The position numbers were made by a program, and so were the translations under genes. Shown here one piece after another: positions 55,838 to 64,000 of a stretch of 64,000 nucleotides of DNA. The notes under the pieces were generated by a model that was not told the origin of the DNA, searched no databases, and saw only the letters and a list, made by a program, of their open reading frames with translations. The DNA comes from Neolentinus lepideus HHB14362 ss-1 (Eukaryota; Basidiomycota; Agaricomycetes; Gloeophyllales; Gloeophyllaceae): NCBI GenBank assembly GCA_001632425.1, contig KV425568.1:416159-480158 (forward strand). The letters are read 5' to 3'. Each line of letters starts with the position of its first letter. Within the stretch, counting starts at the first letter, position 1.

Positions 55838-56653
55838 TGTGACGGCGGCTGAGGATGTACGAGCAAAGTGCCTGGGAAGCGCTTCGGAGTGCTTTTCAAG
55901 AGGGCATGGGCACCTCGTGTCCCAGGTGCACAGTACGCCTTTGACTAACGTGCCGAGCGGTATTACTATCCGATACTGACCAAAACACACCGGGAGTTAA
56001 TAAAGGCCTCATGTTCAAGACATAGATGAGCCTAGAGATAGGTAGTGTGAGAAGTTGCCACGGACGAGACTACCACCAATTGCAAGTCTGCACCGGACAT
56101 GCCGTGATAGCAGACCTGTCAGAATCTATGGATCTCGGGGCGCCTCGAGAATCAGAGCATGTGCGGGTCACCAGAATGTTGATTCTACATATATGTATAC
56201 TGGAGGCTGTGTACAGACGTAGTGTTGTTGATTTGCGGGGAGTTTGGGGTTCTGTGGGCGTGTCTCCGGAAAGGCCCCGAGCGCAGCCTCGTGTATCTCG
56301 CAGGCCGAGTTCGGGTTGTCCGAGTATGATACGTGTAGTTCCGAGGCTCCCCACCAATATCGGCATAGCTGTCAAATTCGAAGTCCCAATCCGCAGGGGA
56401 AAGAGCTAGTTGGTCATGATCGCACGGTTTCCATTCCTCGATCCGCCGGTGAGCGTAGTCAAGCTTTCCAACGATGAGGGCACTTATGAGATCAAGGCGA
56501 GATCGCTGAGCACAGAAACTAGAACTTAGAGACCATTTCAAGTAAGCGGAGGTTGTGGCAAGAAATCTCATGCTTCGCTTAAAGTTGAGGCGGACGACCG
56601 CCACAGGACAAATCAAGGACAAATAGAATCATCCCCCCGGTTCCCTCAGAAAC
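55838..56653. other. Stretch upstream of the DUF7587-like gene
   Basis: A reverse-strand frame of 145 residues (56185-56622) contains DWDFEFDSYADIGGEPRN but no recognised family, and may be chance or a gene scrap. Confidence 0.35.
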
Positions 56654-56655
56654 TA

Positions 56656-56898
56656 CTGTACCATTTCGACCGATTCGTCAGGCTTTGTGACGCGTGACAT
56701 ATTTTTTCAATTCGTCAATTCGTCAGCGACAACGGGTGACCTGTGACACAATGCCGAATTTCGTCAGGCGGCGGCGAAGCCGCCGAAATTTGCGCCGGTA
56801 CCGACAATTTTCGCCCTCAATGGCCTGCCGTGACCGTAAATGGATCCGTCAGAGGTCCTTCATGACGCGTGACTGACGAATTGGTCGAAATGGTACAG
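56656..56898. mobile_element. MITE 1: 243-bp inverted-repeat element
   Basis: 26-bp terminal inverted repeats starting CTGTACCATTTCGACC differ at one base. TA flanks both ends (56654-56655, 56899-56900). The inside has GACGCGTGAC-like subterminal motifs and a GGCGGCGGCG/GCCGCCG palindrome. No coding capacity. Tc1/mariner-like by its TA duplication. Confidence 0.85.
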
Positions 56899-57268
56899 TA
56901 ATCTACCTAGGCCTTGGCGTATATCAGGAAACTCTGAAGGCCCCTCAATTAAAGTGGAATGAAGTCAACACAGGAGGATAATACAGGGTCTTGCATATGA
57001 AACTGCAGTCCGCATTTCGCGTCTCGTTGTTTGTACCGACCAAATATTACCAAAAGTAGTAGTGTTCGCGGGCCTCTGCCGGCTCTGATTGTGACACAGA
57101 TGCATACGTGCTCCCGAGTGTGAAAAGTGGCCTTCGCTGCAACGGGTCCGGGGTGGCTTTGTAAAAATAACATTCCTCAGTTTATTGTTGATTGCGCTCC
57201 AGCCGCCTACGAGACCTTGTAGGTGTTGGAGACTAGATAAGTAGAGTCTCGCCGGCGGGTCGACACCT

Positions 57269-57470
57269 CATCAGGAAAATGTCATCCGGACTTAGCGGTC
57301 TTCCCGATCTTTTTCGGTCTTTGGATGCCTTATTTAAGAGAAATTAAGCCAAGTCCCGGCGCCTAAAGCGCCGAAAGGTGACAAAAGATGTCTGAAAGTT
57401 CATTTAAGACACCTTTAAGTCCCCTAAGGAAATTTAAGCCAAGTCCCTTCGGCCTGACATTTTCCTGATG
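57269..57470. mobile_element. MITE 2: 202-bp element with perfect 16-bp ends
   Basis: CATCAGGAAAATGTCA at 57269 and its exact inverse at 57455-57470 bound the element. Inside are two direct copies of AAATTAAGCCAAGTCCC (57341 and, with one extra T, 57430) and a GGCGCC...GGCGC-type fold. No clear target duplication was found. Confidence 0.8.
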
Positions 57471-57494
57471 CTGCTGTTGATTTTGCGAGTCTTA

Positions 57495-58274
57495 TGCCCG
57501 GAACTAGCAAGGTCGATGTACGCCGATGTACGGCAGCATACGCCGACGGCAACCACCGGCATCCGGCGAGGTTCGGTATAACCCGACAGCTGTGGCTGAA
57601 GGACGACGTATACTCTCACATAAAATGCAGCGGAGAGCCACTGAAAGCTATAGATCCATTGTAATATAGTTATACATGCTTTTCCCCCAGAGAGCATGAA
57701 CTTGAATAGTGAATATTTAGATCAACCCTCCGTGCCACATCTGGCAAGGGTGCACTGGCTGGTGCAGAGTTAAGAGTCTAAGCACCATTCAGTATTGTTG
57801 TTTCTTATGGTGTTTTCTGAGCCTACCATTCAAAGGAATACCTATGCCTGTCCCGGGCAATTAGCCATATTCAGCCACATCCTGTATATGGCAGTTGTGT
57901 GGCTGGTAGGCTGGGTATACATACTACACCCCAACTAAGTACACTACATATTCTGTACTCTACAGCCATTTGCAGTTTTATGAAATCACTCTCCAAAAAA
58001 TCATATGCAGTGGGTTGTGAGGTAAGGTCCCCGCAACCCAAAAATCAGACCACTCGGACCCCTACCCTGCCGTCCGGTGGTCCTACTCCGCTGTAACACA
58101 CAACAGAAATGATACAGTCGACAATTCCATGGTGATCTTCTATCAACCTCCACCGTAGTATATCGTAGTACGTCGAGGTACGGCGTCGGACGTCGTCCGA
58201 CGCCAGAGTACGCTACAGTACGCCGGAGTCTCGCGTGCGCCGGCAAACGCCGGCGAGGTTGCCAGTTCCGGGCA
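57495..58274. mobile_element. MITE 3: 780-bp element with TGCCCGGAACT ends
   Basis: Ends read TGCCCGGAACTAGCAAGGTC on the left and, inverted, TGCCCGGAACTGGCAACCTC on the right. TA flanks both (57493-57494, 58275-58276). Subterminal regions are full of GTACG/CGTAC-type repeats. No transposase frame was seen. Confidence 0.8.
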
Positions 58275-58279
58275 TATTA

Positions 58280-58873
58280 GCCCTCCTCAATAAGTTTCTG
58301 TTTCTCAATTTCTCGTGTTTGATGGTACCGCTGGTGTCGTCGTGCCGTCGCGGAGAAACCCGAACTTATTGAGTCTGCTGTTTCTCAACTGTTTCTCGTC
58401 CAAAAGCTGCACACCACCGCTGTCAGACGGTCGAGGCCAACCGATGTCGATGCATTCCAAAATGGGTGTATGTTAGATTAGATAAATATATCAAATACAG
58501 TATTTTCTTTGGTATTGTCCTGAACCTCAGCAAGAAGAGTAAGACCGAGATGCCGGAAAATTCTGTAAGGTACTTTGTAAGCTTTCTTGCGCCGCCGAGG
58601 GCCATAGCAGTAAGCTAAACATGTGCATATGCGAGTATACGAGTAACGAGTCTCTGAAGTCAAGACAAACATAAGCGACCGAGAGCTCGGTACATCAAAT
58701 CTGTGGCATGGCAATTCAAAGTCCGAACGCGAGAAACAGCGAGAAACAGCTCCAGAGGTGTTTCTCAGTTTCTCGCTCGCGCACAGATCCCATGAGCGAT
58801 CGCCGCTCGGCAGGGACCCCGAAAGGCTGCATCAAAGTGAGAAACAGCCCGAGAAACACTTATTGAGTGCCCC
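58280..58873. mobile_element. MITE 4: element with CTCAATAAGT ends and TTTCTC subterminal repeats
   Basis: CTCAATAAGT at 58286 and its inverse at 58858 lie inside imperfect ends that continue through several TGTTTCTC/GAGAAACA copies. TA occurs at 58278-58279 and 58874-58875. A third ACTTATTGAG at 58363-58373 suggests an inner or partial copy. Boundaries are less certain than for the neighbours. Confidence 0.65.
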
Positions 58874-58878
58874 TATTA

Positions 58879-59551
58879 CTATCATGGGACGGGAGTTGCA
58901 AAAAATCCTGCAAATCACCATACAGCGTCGGCTGTGCTCAGCATTTTCATGATCAGTCTTCATATAATCATGCAATATCATCCTGCGAACATGATTATGA
59001 TTTTTTCGCGATTTAATATCTAATGTTACGAGTGCGGGAGAGGTGCTGGGTTGTGGACGGGAGTTGCAAAAGATTTGTCACCCATCAGTCACACGGCACG
59101 TCCAGACTCCGATCCGGCAAAGGCTCAAACGACATACTCAGCTTGACTGTCAACGAGCGGAGTTTGAATGTCGTGTCAAGCGATGTCACGCCCTGCGCCT
59201 CGGGAGCTGCAACTCAACATCCTTAAAGGTCCTCAAGGACTTTTGTGCTTATCGGGTTGGTTATTTAGACAGAAGAACAGTAGATAAAACTATTCCAAAC
59301 TTGATTTTGACGTAAATGCTTATTATACCGGAGAGATCTCTTGTTTACATGCTGCAATCAGTATTCAGGCTCAGGTATCTCGACCAGCAATCCTTACCAC
59401 ACATGTTTTTCTTCGATTTTACTCCATGAACGGTATATCCTAGTCTATATCTATGCATCTGTGGTGGTCCCAATTTTTTTTGCTCAGTGTGGACGGTGTA
59501 GTAGGGGTTGGGACGGGAGTTGCAAAATTTGCAACTCCCGTCCCATGATAG
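58879..59551. mobile_element. MITE 5: 673-bp element with CTATCATGGGACGGG ends
   Basis: The left end starts CTATCATGGGACGGGAGTTG and the right end is its inverse. TA flanks both (58877-58878, 59552-59553). The motif GGGACGGGAGTTGCAAA occurs at 58886, near 59055 and at 59510, and inverted at 59528-59544, so the right end is itself a palindrome. No coding capacity. Confidence 0.85.
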
Positions 59552-59553
59552 TA

Positions 59554-60781
59554 CTGGATTTTGCCTGTGCACGATGTCTTTTCCCCTCATCGGCGGCATC
59601 GTCATCTAAGCGACGCCTCCAAGACCTCAACGTTTCAACGTTTGCATAACGCTTGACACTATTCTGGATGCTTGTGCTATTTTGACCAGAAATTATGCAG
59701 GGGACTCTACAAGAACGGAGAATGCAAAGGAGCCCTTTGCGCAAATCTTGACGATAAATGTATTCTGCTGGTGGCAAAGGCTCAACCAGGTATGCCCTCC
59801 TCATTCTGCCACGCGGTCTTCGCGTTCCCGCTTCCGACATGATACACTATTCAGTTTGTCATTTTGCAATGAATCTTGGCTATTAGTTGACCCTCGCGAT
59901 TATCCTCCAGCCAGAGAGTGACGTTCACGACATCGCCACTTCATCGATGTGTCACTCGCAGATCCGTTCCATGTCGCACGGATGCCTACCATTCGTGTTC
60001 GTAAAATATTCTTGGCATATTTCATCTCCCGTACTGCCCCGGCTCTCAAGCAACATGGTGTCGCGCGTATATCGCGGATGGTTAACTCTTTCCTACGGTT
60101 TGCCTTGGCGATCTGTGAGCATTACCATTTTTATCCTATGTACTGATATCTTAGCACCAGTCGAGACATCCATCCCGAAGCCAAGACAGACAAGGATGGG
60201 TTCGGTGCATCATCCACTAAATCGTGGCTTCCGCCTGCAGAGCACAACGCAGAGAATGCGGATATGAATGACGTCCGTCAGCCAACAGCAGGAATGGCAC
60301 ATCGAATTAGCCAGTATGCGAGTCCGTTGTCGACAGCACGACTCAAGCCGCCGCATCATCTCCAGGTGTGTTGTACCTAGCACAATCGACTAGCTACTTT
60401 ATGGGTGGTGTAGTGGAATCAACGATTCTCGTGCGCTAACCACGAATCATCGATATTTGTAATGCCCATGTATGTACAAATGTACTTCGTATGATGATAG
60501 TGGTATGTGACCAGGACTATAATCTGATATACACAGCTACTTCATCGGTTTCGTTCCAAAGTATAGCATCAAGACTCATGCTGACCAAAGAGGGAGGTGG
60601 CCCGAAACAGTAGCGCTAATAATAGGCCTGTCCCAAACGCGTGCGCTACAATCGTAACAGTGAGTTCTCTCCTCTGAGCGTTTCCATCGTGCTTGCTGAA
60701 TAGCACCAAACCCACTTTTATTGTGCATTATCTGCGTTATTATACAGTCCTTAATCGACTACTTAAGCTTGACGCGTCCCC
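59554..60781. other. Intergenic stretch after the MITE cluster
   Basis: No supported exon; short frames only. Confidence 0.4.
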
Positions 60782-62472
60782 ATGGTCTCTGCTGACAACT
60801 TGAACCTCGATGTCCTGGAGCTCATATTCGCATACTTGTCTGGCAATGATCTTGTCTCTGTTGCTCTTGTCAGCAGATCCTTCTTTGCGGGAGTAATTCC
60901 GAGGCTGTACCATACTCTAGGATTCCGGCTAAGCCAGTCCAAGAAATATCCACGAGTACGCGTTTATTGGATGGTTGGAAATGCGAATGTAGGTTGAGAG
61001 AGGATGTAATAGGTGCAGTCTCCTTTTGGTGCGGTTATGGCGCACCCGGATTTCGCTATCCATGTCCGGCATATCGGTCAGTACACTTTCATTCCATTTA
61101 CCTTGTCGAAGCCAATGCATCCCTGCGGATCAGATATACGCAGAGTACCCGTTACTCGATCCGGCTCGATTCATCACCCGGAATTCATTCGAGACTGCAC
61201 GCAAGTAATCAGTGCTGCTAACAACCTAACATCATTCACGCTCACCGTTGACATCCTGCCATCTTTCCTCCTTGCTTTGCAAGGGAAAGAGCGCCTCCGG
61301 GATCTCCGCATTTATGCGAACCTTACGACGGAACAGTCCAAGAAGCTTGTTGACATCAGGGGGCTGCATAATCTCACCTTGGATTATGCATCGTGGACCC
61401 TGATTGACATGCTACCCACGTGGGCGAGGGTGCTTTCGCCCAGTCTGACAAGCTTGACGCTCTACGTGGGCCTATGTTTCTTCTTACGTGATGTTATGCA
61501 TCTGTCTTACCTCACTTCTTTACATACGCAGATGGCAAGCGATTTGAATGAGCTCGTCCTGCGCCAAGTTCTCTGCAAGCTCCCTAACTTAACTGGCTTG
61601 CACGTAATCGGATGCGGGAAGACCGACCATGTCGCAGTCCTGAAGCTCGCGACTTTATTCACTCCCCGGCTAGAAAGTCTATCAATGACGACCTGGGTAC
61701 ATTGCACCCTATACCTCTCTTTGCAAATCTGACCACCCTTGATTCTGCCCAGGAAAATCCTCACCCACTACCAGATGACCTAGGCGCGCTCCCGTACCTC
61801 CGTCACCTCGCTCTGGACACGCACTGCTCCATGCCTCCCCCACCGAGCACACCGTCGCTATGGACGACTTTATTCAAGAAGACAGCGGACTGGTCATGTC
61901 CTTTGAGCTCTGTCACCCTAAAATTATCCGAACGCGTGCTCGTCGCGGATAACTTTATCAAAACGCTACTGGACGCACATGACAGCACTCTGAGAAACTT
62001 GTTCTTCGTCCATTGCAGGTTGAGCATCGATTCGCTGAAGAATATTTGTCAAAGATGTAGGGAGCTAGAGAAACTGGGTATTGGAGTGCCGGTTAGGGAG
62101 ATTGTGCGTATACTTCAACTTGCAATGACATTGAAGTTGATGCCGGTTGGGTTCAGGAACCTTTTATCGACGCGCTCGCTCTCTCCGGCAGCTTGCATGC
62201 TCTGATCGACCTGGGCACAGACAAGCACACGACGTCCAGCAACCCGCGGCTGAATCTTTCGAAGGATACGGTCGAAGACCTTATGGAGGCGACGAACATC
62301 CGAATGCTCCTGACGGAGACTCGAAGATGGACAGTGCGTTCATACCGTACTTTTCTCCGCCAACGTCGAGCTGACATATTGATAGGGTATGGATGAGTTC
62401 TTAGGAGTCACTGCGAAACTGGAGCGAAGAAAGCCTATCGCATCGACGCATTGGTTTATGCCCAAGACGTGA
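60782..62472 (+). CDS. F-box/LRR protein
   Basis: Seven exons (60782-60955, 61013-61076, 61134-61465, 61532-61696, 61753-62103, 62157-62333, 62386-62472) join to 449 residues. The F-box is at residues 7-45 (LNLDVLELIFAYLSGNDLVS, VALVSRSFF). Then come HPDFAIHVRHIDIRRVPV, irregular leucine-rich repeats (NNLTSFTLTVDIL, SPSLTSLTLY, LPNLTGLHVIGC) and a conserved closing segment (TETRRWTGMDEFLGVTA). It is expected to act as a Skp1-binding substrate receptor of an SCF ubiquitin ligase. All six introns are 52-66 nt and phase-consistent. It is not a close copy of the F-box gene at 23397. Confidence 0.82.
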
Positions 62473-62636
62473 CATTACGCATCGCTGTGCTGGGGTTCGT
62501 TCCTGCCCGTTTCACTATGATCATAGTGCTGTTATAGATCCCGAAACCTTTCGTCGCTGTCTGTCAACGCATACCACTTACATTCTATGCTATAATACAA
62601 CAAACATACAACAATTTTTTCACAAAATGCTACAGA

Positions 62637-63106
62637 ATGGATCCGGATAATGACGAAGTGTTTGACCAAACAATCTTGTCCCCACAGGAACACGGTCGAT
62701 TTTCTGTCATGTTCATCACGAAATTTGAGTACATTGATGGAAAAAGGTTGAGCCAAGGTGCGTTCTGCATAATGCCTGATTGCTTGCCCCGATTCTCCAG
62801 TGACAGGTGGTGTCATGCGTACATTTTGAGCGTCATCTGGACTGTTTGATCTGTCGTATCAATGCAGTGAACGAAAGACATGAAGATATACAGGGATATA
62901 AACAGAGCCAATTGACCTACATCATCTTGGATCGAGTCTGCTCGTTCCGACCCGGCTCTTATGACCTGGACTTTGACTTCCCGCCTGCTTCAATGTCGTC
63001 TAGGTACATCTGCGCTATAGGAACAAATGCCGCGGACTCGAGGGTCCGTCAAACAAAATCGGCGTCGGTCCGGACTTCGTCGATTGACCCGATGGACTCG
63101 AATTAA
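62637..63106 (+). other. Possible small gene, structure unresolved
   Basis: One frame starts MDPDNDEVFDQTILSPQEHG and runs to about 62755. Another from 62807 reads CVHFERHLDCLICRINAVNE and continues to 63106. A GTGCGT donor and a GACAG acceptor lie between them, but their phases do not match, so I cannot join them. No family is recognised. Confidence 0.2.
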
Positions 63107-64000
63107 TCGTCGACGTATGGAGCCGTGGAGCAGCAATGACTGATAAGTCGGAGGTTTCGAAGGGCCGCGAGGGTCCGCTGAAGAAATAGGACGTGCAAAA
63201 TTCGGTGGGTGACTGGGAAGGTGTAGTAGGTGTGATAGATGTGACAGGCCCCGAGTGGGAGGGCGTGGAGGGGCGGAGGGGCGGGCGGTGTGCATGCTCT
63301 CGCGTGGACGGATGTGTCCCCGAACGCGGATAGGGTTGAGGGACTGGCGAATCTGCGAGGCGGCGCGGCCATACTTCAGGAAGGAAGGTGGTGGTATCGA
63401 TTACGGTGAGAGCTGTTTTATATACTTTCGAATGGAGACTGACATCATAGATATTCATTGTATCTCTATCTTGGCGGACTGCGCACGGGTGCGAACTAGG
63501 GGTGAGGCATCAACAATGCAAGAATGTCTGGCAAAGGCAGCAGTGTTGCGGCAAACATCGCCCGCCATGATTACCAACCACAATGGGAAGTCGAAAATAC
63601 ATTATAGAGGCCACTTATGAGTACCTCAACTGCTTCAAGGGGTCGCGAGCACGAGCATCATTACATGTATGAGGTTGCCTTTGGTGGTCAGGAAGGTGAG
63701 AAGCGCTTAATCTCCGAGTCGCAGGTAATATTGCTTGAAGCTGCGAACTTAACATCCAAAGCTGACATTCCGCCCCATGCCGTATCACCTGAACTTGGAG
63801 ATGGTGCCAGTGCGAGGCTTCTTGGTCCTGACTAGCTACGGGCCGGTTGAGAGTGGGTCTGACCATGGAACTTACAATCCGACCTCTCGGCTAGGAGGGA
63901 CAGTGAGATCTTCTCCTGCCTTTACATGTCACGGTAATCACCTCCCACTTATTCACCGCTACGCGTTCACGACGAAAGCAAGGCGACAGTCACCAGGATC
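63107..64000. other. End of window, no gene recognised
   Basis: Overlapping short frames exist on both strands (near 63617-63866), none with family features. A gene may start beyond the window edge. Confidence 0.35.

Noticed and set aside
1..64000. tRNA and rRNA genes
   Set aside because: I looked for B-box-like GGTTCRA motifs with a partner A-box and acceptor stem; the few matches (for example near 16082 and 15550) do not fold.

Overview
This is a 64 kb stretch of fungal nuclear DNA. It is most likely from a mushroom-forming basidiomycete (Agaricomycetes): nearly every gene is split by short GT-AG introns (mostly 46-67 nt), intergenic regions are compact, and the gene content is typical of that group (heme-thiolate peroxidase, thaumatin-like protein, GH31, F-box/LRR proteins, DUF4430-like and DUF7587-like proteins). 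Exons were joined by hand using reading phase, splice signals and remembered family conservation. No bacterial operon, CRISPR array, tRNA or rRNA gene was recognised.

Layout. 0-8 kb: a fragment of a lineage-specific gene, a NOSIP-type ubiquitin ligase, an SF1 helicase fused to a PD-(D/E)XK-like nuclease domain, and an aldo/keto reductase. 9-18 kb: an 18-exon secreted GH31 glycosidase, a multi-pass membrane protein with a 14-residue repeat, and a tail-anchored protein with a degenerate P-loop. 18-25 kb: a 150-bp tandem duplication, a 764-residue orphan protein (full-length relative of the fragment at the window start), an F-box pseudogene, a DUF302 protein and an intact F-box/LRR gene. 25-29 kb: BRO1 (ESCRT-associated). 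29-36 kb: a broken DUF4430-like gene, two hairpins, a repeat-bearing acidic protein with a possible premature stop, and a two-level tandem array with splice-like signals. 36-51 kb: a frameshifted GST-like pseudogene, a Nudix hydrolase, a membrane-anchored peroxidase, a TcdA-type tRNA dehydratase, an APC permease, a Yip1 protein, and a thaumatin-like gene with a decayed partial copy. 52-60 kb: transposon-rich, with a nested pair of inverted-repeat elements around an 805-bp assembly gap, a DUF7587-like gene and five more inverted-repeat elements in 2.9 kb. 60-64 kb: a second intact F-box/LRR gene and a stretch with little recognisable.

The genes do not form an obvious shared pathway. They are mostly housekeeping genes (ubiquitin ligase, ESCRT, Golgi traffic, tRNA modification, transport) mixed with secreted or oxidative enzymes and with fast-evolving families (F-box, orphan proteins). 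The most unusual item is the array at 34.37-35.61 kb: a 620-bp unit present twice, each with four related monomers at almost identical spacing, each monomer opening with a hairpin-like motif and most closing at a splice-donor-like sequence.
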